In this document: in pieces, positions 34,490-46,042 of the stretch
How positions within the stretch are numbered: the stretch's first letter is position 1
Layout: each line of letters begins with the position of its first letter
Assembly: GCF_020410765.1 (NCBI RefSeq)
Contig: NZ_CP084541.1
Location: 2,803,001-2,867,000 of the forward strand
DNA: 64,000 nt
From: Streptomyces marincola
Lineage (GTDB): Bacteria; Actinomycetota; Actinomycetes; Streptomycetales; Streptomycetaceae
Direction: 5' to 3'
Translations under genes and position numbers: made by a program
Notes under the pieces: generated by a model
Told to the model about the DNA's origin: nothing
Databases searched by the model: none
The model's input: only the letters and a program-made list of their open reading frames with translations

Positions 34490-35434
34490 TCAGGGCACGG
34501 TGACGCCGTAGTAGGACGCGGCCTCGGCGACGGGCTGGAAGAACGTGGTGCCGCCGACGGAGCAGTTGCCGCTGCCGCCCGAGGTCAGGCCGAGGCCGGT
34601 GCTGCCCGACCACAGCGGGCCGCCGCTGTCGCCGGGTTCGGCGCAGATGTTGGTCCTGATCATGCCGTGGACGATGTCGCCGCCGCCGTAGTCCACCGAC
34701 CAGTTGAGGCCGGTGACGCTGCCGCAGCGCAGCCCGGTGGTGACGCCGCTGCGGCAGGCGGACTGCCCGACGACCGGGTTGCCGAAGCCGGTGATGGTGC
34801 CGCCGCCGACGACCGTGCTCGGCACGGAGCCCGGCTGCGGGTCGTACTGGACGATGCCGAAGTCGTCGCCGGGGAAGTTCGAGCCGGCGGTGAAGCCGAT
34901 CCAGCTGGCGCCGTCGTTCCACAGCGGGTAGGGCGGCGTGGGGCCGTACGGGTCCTCGGTGCAGTGGCCCGCGGTGAGGAAGTAGAACGTGCCGCCCGCC
35001 CGGACGTTGAAGCCGGCGGAGCAGGTCCAGCCGACATCCGCGTAGATGGGGTCGCCGCCCTGGAGGTAGGTCTCGAACGTTCCGGGGACGCGTTCGATGC
35101 GCAGCGCCTCGGACAGGCCGTCCGCGCTCGCCTCGATCGCGGCTATCTCCCGCTGGGTGACGGACTCGTCGGCCAGGACGTGGACCTCGTTGGCCTCCGT
35201 GTCGACCGCCCAGGCGGTGCCGGCGATGTTCGCGGCGTCGACGGCCTCGCTCGCGTCGGCCAGCTGGTCGGTGCTGAAGGTGCCGGCCGCCGCCGGCGCG
35301 ACCGCCGGGGAGGCCGCGTGCGCGACACCCGGGGTGAACAGCGCCGCGGCGGCCAGCAGGCCGCCCGCGACGGACGCGGCGGCGCGCAGGCGTCGGGTGG
35401 CGCCTGTGCGCGAGGTGGTGCGCTTCGTTCTCAC
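34490..35434 (-). CDS. Secreted S1 family serine protease (streptogrisin type)
   Basis: Extracellular chymotrypsin-fold protease of 314 residues. A twin-basic signal peptide ends near Ala40-Ala41 (LFTPGVAHA-A). A propeptide (about 42-128) with the alpha-lytic-type pro region (LADESVTQREIAAIEASADG) is followed by the mature enzyme. The triad is visible: His157 (TAGHC), Asp191 (GDDFGIV) and Ser270 (GDSGGP). Six Cys would make three disulfides. GTG 35434 follows GGAGG. It is likely a protein-degrading exoenzyme; substrate preference is not clear. Confidence 0.92.
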   Translation of the reverse strand: MRTKRTTSRTGATRRLRAAASVAGGLLAAAALFTPGVAHAASPAVAPAAAGTFSTDQLADASEAVDAANIAGTAWAVDTEANEVHVLADESVTQREIAAIEASADGLSEALRIERVPGTFETYLQGGDPIYADVGWTCSAGFNVRAGGTFYFLTAGHCTEDPYGPTPPYPLWNDGASWIGFTAGSNFPGDDFGIVQYDPQPGSVPSTVVGGGTITGFGNPVVGQSACRSGVTTGLRCGSVTGLNWSVDYGGGDIVHGMIRTNICAEPGDSGGPLWSGSTGLGLTSGGSGNCSVGGTTFFQPVAEAASYYGVTVP

Positions 35435-35799
35435 GTGCGTCCTCCAGGGGGATTCGTCGATCCGGTGGATGAGCGGAATGTGAGGTGCGTGAAGCGTGAC
35501 GGGCATGCACGAGTTGCGCATGTCCACGACAATCGAGGCACAGGATATTCCCGGTTCCGCCCCCGCTGCCAAGGACGGGAACCAGCCATGCCGGGCGTGG
35601 GCCGCGAAGGCGCGGGAGCGCACCTGGGGGCCTGGGGGCCGCGTGAGGCGTCCGGTCCGGGGACACCGGAGGTCGGCGGGCCCGGCGGGGAGGCCGCCGA
35701 GAGGGCGGGGCGTGGAGTCCGGTGAACGGGGCCGGGCGCGGAAGGACGTGCCGGTGCGCGCGCGCCCAGGAGGGCCGGGACCGGAGCGGGCGGGGCAGG
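35435..35799. other. 365-base intergenic region upstream of the protease
   Basis: It should hold the protease promoter near 35440-35540, where the sequence is relatively AT-rich (GTGCATGCCCG, CGACAATCGAGGCAC). I could not fix -10/-35 boxes. No gene seen. Confidence 0.5.
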
Positions 35800-36111
35800 T
35801 CAGTGGTCCGCGTGGCCCAGGGCGCGATCGGGCGCCACCCGGTCGCGGATCAGCCGCTTGACGGCGGTCGGCTCGGGGAATCCCTGCGCACGCCGGTCCC
35901 ACACCACCTCGTCGCCGACGCTGACCCGGAACACACCGCCGGTGCCCGGCACGAGTGCCACCTCGGACAGTTCGGCCTCGAACGTGCCGAGCAGTTCCTG
36001 TGCCAGCCAGGCCGCCCTGGGCAGCCAGCGGCACCGCGTGCAGTACTCGATCCGCACCGCGGCGGACGGTTGCGGAGCGTCAGGGGTGGGCACGGGGGCG
36101 GAAGTCGTCAC
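35800..36111 (-). CDS. SelT/SelW/SelH (Rdx) family thioredoxin-like protein
   Basis: A protein of about 103 residues with the Rdx-family opening RIEYCTRCRWLPRAAWLAQELLGTF, where CxxC replaces the selenocysteine motif CxxU. It ends in a typical GVFRVSVGDEVVWDRRAQGFPEPTAVKRLIRDRV. The family is presumed to handle thiol redox. GTG 36111 was chosen with GAGG 8 bases before it; ATG 36153 would add 14 residues. Confidence 0.82.
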   Translation of the reverse strand: MTTSAPVPTPDAPQPSAAVRIEYCTRCRWLPRAAWLAQELLGTFEAELSEVALVPGTGGVFRVSVGDEVVWDRRAQGFPEPTAVKRLIRDRVAPDRALGHADH

Positions 36112-36162
36112 GTCGGCGGCCTCACTCACGAAGCGGGGGGTCGGACACGGCACGGGCCGCGT

Positions 36163-36558
36163 TCACTGTGCCAGGTTGCGGAGCACGGCCCACGCCACGG
36201 CGCCCCCGACGACCAGCGCCGCCTGCCACCGCGCGAACCTCGGCCGGTAGCGCCGCCCGCGCAGCCCCTCCCAGAGCCAGCGGCCCCCCAGCCAGGCGCC
36301 GAGCGGCACCCCCGCCACGAGCAGCAGCGCGTTGTCCTGGAACGCGGCCGGCACGTCCGCGTGCAGCAGGTGGTAGGCCATGCGCGTGCCGCCGCAGGCG
36401 GGGCAGTCGAGCCCGGTGGCCCAGTTCACGGGACAGCGCGGCAGCAGCGCGCCGCCCTCGTGCGGGTCGGTGTGCCACAGGTAGGCCGCGCCGGCGAGCC
36501 CCGTCGCCAGGGCGGCGAGCGGCGGGACCGCCGGGTGCCGGAACCGCCGCGCCGCCAT
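36163..36558 (-). CDS. DUF2752 membrane protein
   Basis: A 131-residue protein with three hydrophobic segments and the family signature CPVNWATGLDCPACGGTRMAYHLL (CP..TGL.CP.CG.TR). Function of the family is unknown. It is 8 bases downstream of the TM2 gene on the same strand, a pairing common in actinobacteria. Confidence 0.85.
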   Translation of the reverse strand: MAARRFRHPAVPPLAALATGLAGAAYLWHTDPHEGGALLPRCPVNWATGLDCPACGGTRMAYHLLHADVPAAFQDNALLLVAGVPLGAWLGGRWLWEGLRGRRYRPRFARWQAALVVGGAVAWAVLRNLAQ

Positions 36559-36565
36559 GGCCGGT

Positions 36566-36955
36566 TCAGCCCTTGAGCACGAGGCCGCGGGCGTCGGTGC
36601 GGTCCTCGCTCACCAGGAAGATGACGCCGTCGATGAGCGCCCAGATCCCGAGCCCGCCGCAGGTGAGCAGCTGGGCGACGGCCATGCCGGTGTGCCCGGT
36701 GTACCAGCGGCCCGCGCCCACGCCACCGAGCAGCAGCTGAAGCACGCCGGCGACTATCTTGGACTTGTTCGAGTACGGGCGTCCCATGCGGTCGTACCCG
36801 AAGGGCGCGTTGGGGTCCTGCGGGTAGCCGCCGTAGCCCGGCTGCGGGGCGTAGCCCGCGCCCGGCGGCGGGTAGCCCGACGGCTGCGAGGGCTGGCTCG
36901 GATAGCCGTACCCCGAAGGCTGCTGCGGCGGCTGGTAAGGATTCTGGTCGGACAC
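36566..36955 (-). CDS. TM2 domain protein
   Basis: A 129-residue protein. The N-terminal half is a Pro/Gly/Tyr/Gln-rich tail (YQPPQQPSGYGYP repeats), and the C-terminal half a TM2 pair of helices (KSKIVAGVLQLLLGGVGAGRWYTGHTGMAVAQLL, GGLGIWALIDGVIFLVSEDRTDARG). GTG 36955 follows GAGGGGG. Together with DUF2752 it probably forms a small membrane module of unknown role. Confidence 0.87.
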   Translation of the reverse strand: MSDQNPYQPPQQPSGYGYPSQPSQPSGYPPPGAGYAPQPGYGGYPQDPNAPFGYDRMGRPYSNKSKIVAGVLQLLLGGVGAGRWYTGHTGMAVAQLLTCGGLGIWALIDGVIFLVSEDRTDARGLVLKG

Positions 36956-37139
36956 GAGTCCCCCTCGTGGTGTGGCGTGCGGCCAGTGCCGCGCCCGGCA
37001 GGAACTGCCTGTCAGGCTTTGGCCATACTGCCAGCATCGCCGCGCTTGCGAGGGCCCGAGCCCTGCCCCGCGCCGCCCGGCTGCTGGAAGCCGGGCGGCG
37101 GGGGCGGGCGCGGTGGCGCGCCGCGTACGCTCGGTTCCC

Positions 37140-38078
37140 ATGAGTCAGCCCGCGATCAGGACCGTGCTCGGGGACGTCCCGCCGGCCGAACTGGGCGTGT
37201 GCGACGCACACAACCACCTCTTCCTCGCCTCACCGCGCCTCGCCGGCCGGGAGCTGGACGACCCGGAGGCGGCCGTCGCGGAGGCGCGGGCGTTCGCACG
37301 GCTCGGGGGTGGCGCGGTGGTGCAGTGGACTCCGTTCGGGATGGGGCGCCGGGCCGGGCGGCTCGCGGAAGTCTCGCGTGCCGCCGGGGTGCACGTGGTC
37401 GCGGCCACCGGGCTGCACCAGGCGGGGCACTACGCGCCCGCCCTGCTGGAACGCGTCGGCGGGCGGCTCGCGGACCTGTTCGTCGCCGAACTGACGCGGG
37501 GGCTCCACACCGACGACGACCCCGACGGGCCCACGGGCCCCGCCAGGGCCGGACTCATCAAGGTGGCGGGCGCGCCGCACGGCCTCGACGCGCACGCCCG
37601 GCGGGTCATGACCGCGGCGGCCGAGGCGCACCACAGGACGGGTGCCCCGGTCGCGGTGCACCTGGAGGGCGGAACGGCCGCGCTCGACGCGGTGGACCTG
37701 CTGTGCGGCACGCTGGGCGTGCCGCAGGACCGGGTCGTGCTCGGCCACGTCGGGCGCTCCCCCGACCCGCGGGTGCCGCGGCAGGCCGCGGACACCGGCG
37801 CGTACCTGGCGTTCGACGGTCCCGCGCGGGCGCACCACGCCACCGACGCCCGGCTGCTCGGCACCCTGGCGGCCCTCGTCGGTGCCGGGCACACCGGTCA
37901 GGTGCTGCTCGGCACGGACACCACGAGGCCGGTGGCCAGGGCCTCCGGCGGGGAGGGCCCGGGCATGCCGCACCTGCTGGGCGTTCTGCGTCCGTCGCTG
38001 GAGCGGGAGTTGGGCCCCGAGGTGGCCGAGGCGGCCTTCGTGGCCAACCCGGCCCGCGCGTTCGCCGTGCCCTGGTGA
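37140..38078 (+). CDS. Phosphotriesterase-family metal-dependent hydrolase
   Basis: Amidohydrolase-superfamily protein of 312 residues. It has the N-terminal metal box CDAHNHLF (HxH), the bridging Lys region AGLIKVAGAPHG, APVAVHLEGGTAALDAVDLL and LGHVGRSPDPRVP with later His/Asp ligands. Family members hydrolyse organophosphates, lactones or phosphosugar lactones, but nothing here decides which. The ATG sits at 37140 without a strong ribosome site. Confidence 0.8.
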   Translation: MSQPAIRTVLGDVPPAELGVCDAHNHLFLASPRLAGRELDDPEAAVAEARAFARLGGGAVVQWTPFGMGRRAGRLAEVSRAAGVHVVAATGLHQAGHYAPALLERVGGRLADLFVAELTRGLHTDDDPDGPTGPARAGLIKVAGAPHGLDAHARRVMTAAAEAHHRTGAPVAVHLEGGTAALDAVDLLCGTLGVPQDRVVLGHVGRSPDPRVPRQAADTGAYLAFDGPARAHHATDARLLGTLAALVGAGHTGQVLLGTDTTRPVARASGGEGPGMPHLLGVLRPSLERELGPEVAEAAFVANPARAFAVPW

Positions 38079-38091
38079 GCCGCGCCCGCGC

Positions 38092-38889
38092 TCAGTCCAG
38101 CAGCGCCCGCGTCCACAGCTCGGCGCGTTCCGCGGCGTAGTCGGCGTGTCCGAGCCAGGCGTCGCCGTGCCCCTCCTCCCACAGCCGCGCCCACGGCTGG
38201 CTGCCCGCCGCGTGCGAGGACTTGAGGAAGTCGTACATGGCGAGCGCGCGTTGCCGCAGCAACGGAACGAGCGCGCGGCGCTCCCCCTCGTCGTCGAGGC
38301 CGTAGGCATCGGCGAACAGGCGCAGCCTGGCCGCCGCGTCCCGGTCCGCGCGACGGAACTCCGGGTTCCCCGAGAGCGGCACGAAGCCGAGCGCGGCCCA
38401 GGCGAGGTCCCACAGCCTGGTGCCGGGCGCGGCGAGGTCCCAGTCGATGAACGTCCAGGTGTCCGCGGCCTCTTCGACCACCAGGTTCCACGGGGCGAGG
38501 TCGTGGTGGGCGATGATCTCGGCGCCGTCGGCGGGGATCATTGCGTTCCAGCGCGCGTCCTGCGGCGGGGTGAACCCGGCCACGGCGTCGTGGAACGCCC
38601 GGATCAGCCGGGCGACACGCGCCAGCCGGTCGGCGGGGTCGAGCATCGGGAACCGCTCCGGCCACACGGTCGCCCCGGGCGCGAACGTCAGGACCTCGCG
38701 GCCCTGCTCGTCGATCCCCAGCGGGCGTGGCGCGGCCGGGTAGCCGACGGCGTCGAGGTGGGCGAGGAGGGCATGCACCGCCGGGGTCCACGGCCCGGCG
38801 GGCCGGCGCACGGTGTCACCGACGCGTACCACACCGGCGTTGGCGTTTCCTCCGGTCAAAGGTTCTTCGAGCACTGTGAGATTCTGCAT
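38092..38889 (-). CDS. APH-type phosphotransferase (kinase-like)
   Basis: A 265-residue aminoglycoside-phosphotransferase-fold protein. The catalytic loop is HHDLAPWNLVV (HxDxxxxN) and the metal-binding Asp lies in TFIDWDLAAPGTRLWDLAWAALGF. An LTGGNANAGVVRVGDTVRRPAG opening replaces the ATP loop. It probably phosphorylates a small molecule; antibiotic resistance should not be assumed. ATG 38889 lies only 3 bases from the divergent start at 38893. No ribosome site; it may be leaderless. Confidence 0.8.
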   Translation of the reverse strand: MQNLTVLEEPLTGGNANAGVVRVGDTVRRPAGPWTPAVHALLAHLDAVGYPAAPRPLGIDEQGREVLTFAPGATVWPERFPMLDPADRLARVARLIRAFHDAVAGFTPPQDARWNAMIPADGAEIIAHHDLAPWNLVVEEAADTWTFIDWDLAAPGTRLWDLAWAALGFVPLSGNPEFRRADRDAAARLRLFADAYGLDDEGERRALVPLLRQRALAMYDFLKSSHAAGSQPWARLWEEGHGDAWLGHADYAAERAELWTRALLD

Positions 38890-38892
38890 CAG

Positions 38893-41925
<3,033 letters not shown>

Positions 41926-42019
41926 CGGGGCGGCCGGGAGCAGGCGTTCCGGTGGCGCGGATGCCCGGTGGGCGGCGCGGGCAGCATTACGTGGTCATGT
42001 CATCGCTCGCACGAACGAG

Positions 42020-42532
42020 ATGGGGAACCGCGTGCTGAAGCGTTCGGTCACATCGGCGGCCGTCGCCGCCCTGCTGTGCGGCGGCGGCCCGGCCGCCGCC
42101 GCGGAACCGGCCGGGTCGGCGGACGCCGCCGCCCGGTCCATCTGCTACACGGCCCACGTCGAAGGGCTCGGCTGGTACACCGGGTTCACCTGCGGCGGCG
42201 GGGTCGCCGGCACCACGGGACAGGGGCTGCGGATGGAGGCGCTCCGGCTCACGGCGACCGATGTCGGCGAGCTGTGCGCCAGGGGCCACGTCGCCTCCCG
42301 CGGCTGGCAGGCGTGGCAGTGCGCCGACACTCCGGGGGAGACGGTCGAGATCGGCACCACCGGGCTCGCCCTGGGGCTTGAGGCCGTCGAGATCTCGGTC
42401 GGCACGGGCACCGTGGGCGCGCGTGCCCACGTGGCGGGGATCGGCTGGCAGAACACGCTGCGCGCCCCCACCGTCCGGGTCGGCACGACGGGCCGCGGCC
42501 TGTCCATGGAGGCCATCACCATCAGCCCGTGA
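42020..42532 (+). CDS. Secreted ChW-repeat protein
   Basis: About 170 residues. A signal peptide (RSVTSAAVAALLCGGGPAAAAEP) is followed by three clostridial-hydrophobic-with-W repeats. Each has a GW pair and a GTTG...L.MEA block (VEGLGWYTGF, VASRGWQAW, VAGIGWQNT). Cys at three places could form a disulfide. The repeats are usually extracellular binding modules; partner unknown. GTG 42032 with GGGGA before it is an alternative start. Confidence 0.8.
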   Translation: MGNRVLKRSVTSAAVAALLCGGGPAAAAEPAGSADAAARSICYTAHVEGLGWYTGFTCGGGVAGTTGQGLRMEALRLTATDVGELCARGHVASRGWQAWQCADTPGETVEIGTTGLALGLEAVEISVGTGTVGARAHVAGIGWQNTLRAPTVRVGTTGRGLSMEAITISP

Positions 42533-42541
42533 CGGGACCGC

Positions 42542-42570
42542 GGGGGACGCGCGCCCGCACGCGCGCCCCC
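42542..42570. terminator. Hairpin between convergent genes
   Basis: GGGGG-A-CGCGC and GCGCGCCCCC pair with one bulged A around an 8-base loop, just after the ChW protein stop and before the DUF2264 stop on the other strand. Confidence 0.5.
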
Positions 42571-42664
42571 GGCGGCCGACCACCGCCGGCGGACGAGGGC
42601 GCACGGGGGCGGACGGAAGCGATCGAAGCGAACGGAAGTGCGCGCGGGGGCGCGGCGCGCGTGC

Positions 42665-44527
42665 TCAGGGCGCGGGCAGCACCACCGAGTCGGTGCTGCC
42701 GTCCGGCCAGCGGACGGTCACCTGCACGCTCCCCGGCGCGGACGCCGGCGCGGTCTCCCAGGCGGGCGCGGGCGGGAGCGTTCCGTCGGCCGTCGCGCCG
42801 AGGAAGACGGCCACGGCGTGCAGCGGTCCGGCCGCCTCGTACACGGGGGTGGCGCTGTACCGGCCGAACGCGTTGACGCCCTCGGCGCGGTGCAGCCGCG
42901 CCTCGCCCCCGCCGCCGGGCGCGACCAGGCCGCTGGTCAGCCCGTCGGCGCGGCGGACGGCTCCGCCGTGTCCGGCCGGCGGCTCGTCGGCCGCGAGCGC
43001 GTGGCCGCCGATCCTGACCCGCCGCCCCGGCGCGAGGGCCACGAGGCGCACCTCCCACGGGCCGTTGAGCACCGCCGCCTCGGTCACCCACGGGCCCGGC
43101 GCCTCCCGGTCCCGGGCCTCCTCGTCCGGCCACGTCGCGCGGTGCCGGGAGACCGCCGTGCGGCCCTCGGCCAGCACGCGCCGCAGCGGCCCGCGCCGCG
43201 ACGGCGTCCCGTCGGCGGCCAGCACCGAGGTCCTGTTGCCGGGCGCGTCGTCGGCGACATCGGGCGAGGTGTGGGTGGTGTAGGCGGCGCGGGAGTAGAA
43301 CGGCTCGTAGCCGTTGCTGTGTTCCGTGCCGTGGTTGGCCACGCGGATCACGCCGTCCGCCGCGGTGCCGGAGACCACCCAGCCGGGGGCGGGCAGTACG
43401 CGGGTGAAGCCGCCCCGCTCGACGGGCAGCGGTGCCTCGCGCACGGTCCACGCGGGGTGGTCGGGCGGCAGCAGCAGGCCGCTGAACCCCTTGCTCGCCC
43501 AGTAGGGCGAGGCCGGCCCCGAGTAGCGCTGGCGCACGGGCTCGAACGGCCGGTGCCAGCCGAGGGACAGCAGCCCGTCGGGCTCCAGCGCGCCGCGCTC
43601 GGTGAAGTGCCGCAGCATGCCGCTCGCCGCGCGGCGGGCGAGTCCTGGCGGCAGCGGGTCGGCGCCGAACAGCACGCCGTTCCAGAACGGCGCGGCGGCG
43701 GCGAACCGGTACGTGAGGGAACGGCCCTGGTGCAGCGGCGCGCCGTCGCCCGCCACCAGGTGCGCGGCGTCGGTGAGGAACGCGCGCAGCCGTTCGCGGT
43801 AGCGCTCGCGCAGTCCCGGCTCCGCGTCGGCCCCCGAGACGCGGCAGTACCACAGCGGGTAGAGGTGCATGGCCCAGCCGTTGTAGTGGTCGACGTTGGT
43901 GCGCCGGCCGTCGGTGTACCAGCCGTGGCCCAGGTACCAGCCGTCGGTCTCCGCGATGGCGTGCTCGATGTCGGCGGCCGAGTGCGGCGCGCCGACCGAA
44001 CGGAGGAACGCGGCGGTGACCGCGCGGAACCAGACCCAGTTGTTCGGCGGCACCTCGGCGCCCGCGAGGTCGGAGAGCCAGTCGCAGAGGCGTTCGCGCA
44101 CGGGGTCGGGCAGCCGGTCCCACAGCAGGTGCCGGGTCTCGTGCAGGCCGATCGCGATGGACGCGGCCTCCACGCGCGCCTGCCTGACGTCGGCGGGCCT
44201 CGGCCAGCGGTGGGGCGCCGCCGGGTCGCTGCCGTGCGCCAGGCCCTCGGCCCACGGCGCGAGGATGCGCGCCGCCTCGTCCTCGGGGGCGTGCGCGGCG
44301 CGGAACGCGGCGAGCAGGAACGTGCGCGCGAAGCCTTCGAGTCCGTCGCTCCACGTGCCGGAACCGCTGGGCGGGCCCGGCAGGTCGATCAGGGCGTTCC
44401 CCGGGCGGGCGTGGCGGCGCACCGCGCCGAGCAGCCGGTCGGCGGTGTGCTCCCAGTGGGCGCGGGTCAGGCCGGTGTGCGGGGAGCGTTCGGTGTCGGG
44501 TGCGGGTCCGGCCGGGTCGTGCGTCAC
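42665..44527 (-). CDS. DUF2264 domain protein
   Basis: A 620-residue soluble protein. The N-terminal 400 residues are the DUF2264 alpha/alpha-toroid type, Trp/His-rich (PPNNWVWFRAVTAAFLRSVG, NVDHYNGWAMHLYPLWYCRV, PFEPVRQRYSGPASPYWASKGF). Later residues form a beta-rich region. The family resembles polysaccharide lyases or glycoside hydrolases acting on plant or bacterial glycans, but no activity is proven. GTG 44527 follows GAAGG. No signal peptide. Confidence 0.85.
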   Translation of the reverse strand: MTHDPAGPAPDTERSPHTGLTRAHWEHTADRLLGAVRRHARPGNALIDLPGPPSGSGTWSDGLEGFARTFLLAAFRAAHAPEDEAARILAPWAEGLAHGSDPAAPHRWPRPADVRQARVEAASIAIGLHETRHLLWDRLPDPVRERLCDWLSDLAGAEVPPNNWVWFRAVTAAFLRSVGAPHSAADIEHAIAETDGWYLGHGWYTDGRRTNVDHYNGWAMHLYPLWYCRVSGADAEPGLRERYRERLRAFLTDAAHLVAGDGAPLHQGRSLTYRFAAAAPFWNGVLFGADPLPPGLARRAASGMLRHFTERGALEPDGLLSLGWHRPFEPVRQRYSGPASPYWASKGFSGLLLPPDHPAWTVREAPLPVERGGFTRVLPAPGWVVSGTAADGVIRVANHGTEHSNGYEPFYSRAAYTTHTSPDVADDAPGNRTSVLAADGTPSRRGPLRRVLAEGRTAVSRHRATWPDEEARDREAPGPWVTEAAVLNGPWEVRLVALAPGRRVRIGGHALAADEPPAGHGGAVRRADGLTSGLVAPGGGGEARLHRAEGVNAFGRYSATPVYEAAGPLHAVAVFLGATADGTLPPAPAWETAPASAPGSVQVTVRWPDGSTDSVVLPAP

Positions 44528-44923
44528 GTGCTGCCGCCTTCTCGCTCGGTGCGTTCGGTGGATTCGGTGGATTCGGTGGATTCGGTGCCTTCGCCCGGTG
44601 CCTCCGCACCACGCCACTGCGCAACGCCTCCGCCCGGTGCCTCCGCACGGTGAGGTGTCCGCGCGGGTCCGCCCGGTGGCCTCGCCCGGGTCGGCGCCGG
44701 GCGCTTGCGGCGGCCCGGGACGGGCCGTCGGCACCTGGATACGAGCCAGCACCCTGAACCACGGAACGCCACCCGTCAAGAGGCGCCACAAGAAGTCAAA
44801 GAGGTCACATGACGTCAGAAAGCGCCAAGCAGCAGGCAGACCCGCCCCCGCGCCCCGCCGCGCCCCCGAGGGCACCGCGCCCCCGAGGGCCCGGCCCGAG
44901 CCTCGGGGGCGGGCGGCGGCGCG
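44528..44923. other. 396-base gap with short repeats
   Basis: It holds a 9-bp tandem repeat (44552-44587) and an 18-base direct repeat CGCCCGGTGCCTCCGCAC at 44592-44609 and 44631-44648. The rest is upstream sequence of the DUF2264 gene and downstream of the ADP-ribosylglycohydrolase. I see no gene. Confidence 0.6.
44552..44587. repeat. 9-bp tandem repeat, four units
   Basis: CGTTCGGTG followed by GATTCGGTG three times, 25 bases upstream of the DUF2264 start. Most likely a slippage repeat; it could affect spacing of a promoter for that gene. Confidence 0.8.
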
Positions 44924-46042
44924 TCAGGCCCGCGGGTAGCGTTCCAGCCAGACGCGGGCCGAGTCGGCGGGCCCGTGCAGGGCCGGCCCCTGCGTCATCT
45001 CCATGGCGAAGTCGTCGGCCAGTTCCGCGATGGCGGCACGCCCCTCCAGCTCGGCGAGCCACGCGGGCGGCAGGGCGGTCTCGCCGTGCAGGGCGCCGAG
45101 CAGGTTGCCGCAGACGGACCCGGTGGAGTCCGAGTCGCCGCCGTGGTTGACCGCGAGCAGCAGCCCGTGGCCCACGTCCTCGGCGACCAGCGCGCAGTAC
45201 ACGCCGATGGCCAGCGCCTCCTCGGCCGTCCACCCCTCCCCCAGCGACTCCACGCGCTCCGGGCTCGGCATGCCCTGCCGCACCGCGCCGAGCGCCTGCC
45301 GCAGCGCGGCGGTCGTCTCCTCGTGCCCCGGCCTGGCCGCGAGGTGCACCAGCGCCTTCTGCACCGCCGTGTCGAGGTCGTCCCCGCGCACCAGGGCGTG
45401 CACGATGGCCGCGAACGCGCCGGCCGCGAGCACGCCCGTGGGGTGGCCGTGCGTCTGGGCCGCGCACTCCACGGCCAGCTGGAACACCAGTTGCGGCTCC
45501 CACCCCACGAGCAGTCCGAACGGCGCCGAGCGCATGACCGTTCCGCAGCCCTTGGACTCGGGGTTCTTGGGCCGGTCGACCGTGCCCATCGCGGCGTCGG
45601 CGAGGCCGCTCAGGCAGGCCCGGCCGGGGGCCCGCTGCGCGTACAGCCATTCCTGGCGCGCCAGCCAGCCGTCGCCCGCCCGGCGTTCGTCCGGGCCCCA
45701 CTCGCGCTGGGTCGCGTACCAGCGGCGGTAGGCGGCGTGCACGTCGGTCGGCGGGTGCCAGGCGCCGGTGTCGCGGCGCACGTGGGCACGGATCAGGCCG
45801 TCGACGGTGAACAGCGTCATCTGCGTGTCGTCCGTGACGGCGCCGCGCCTGCCGTAGGCGGGCACGTAGTCGGTGACGCCGGCCGGGCCGTGCCGTTCGC
45901 GTATCGCGGCGAGCGAGTCGAACTCGATGCCCGCGCCCAGCGCGTCACCTATCGCGCCGCCCAGCAGGCAGCCGCGCACACGGCTGCGGAAGTCCTGCTG
46001 CTCCGCGCGCCCCCACAGCGCGTGCCCGGCCGGGCCGGTCAC
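44924..46042 (-). CDS. ADP-ribosylglycohydrolase family protein
   Basis: A 372-residue ARH/DraG-type enzyme that removes ADP-ribose from proteins or small molecules. Metal-site signatures are RVRGCLLGGAIGDALGAGIEF, GAVTDDTQMTLFTVDGLI and, near the C-terminus, VNHGGDSDSTGSVCGNLLGALHG, with the paired Mg-binding Asp residues. GTG 46042 overlaps the FO synthase stop by 4 bases, so it should be made with fbiC. Confidence 0.88.
   Translation of the reverse strand: MTGPAGHALWGRAEQQDFRSRVRGCLLGGAIGDALGAGIEFDSLAAIRERHGPAGVTDYVPAYGRRGAVTDDTQMTLFTVDGLIRAHVRRDTGAWHPPTDVHAAYRRWYATQREWGPDERRAGDGWLARQEWLYAQRAPGRACLSGLADAAMGTVDRPKNPESKGCGTVMRSAPFGLLVGWEPQLVFQLAVECAAQTHGHPTGVLAAGAFAAIVHALVRGDDLDTAVQKALVHLAARPGHEETTAALRQALGAVRQGMPSPERVESLGEGWTAEEALAIGVYCALVAEDVGHGLLLAVNHGGDSDSTGSVCGNLLGALHGETALPPAWLAELEGRAAIAELADDFAMEMTQGPALHGPADSARVWLERYPRA

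Noticed and set aside
38092..38889. Antibiotic resistance gene
   Set aside because: The APH fold is shared by many small-molecule kinases and the rest of the sequence does not match a known resistance class.
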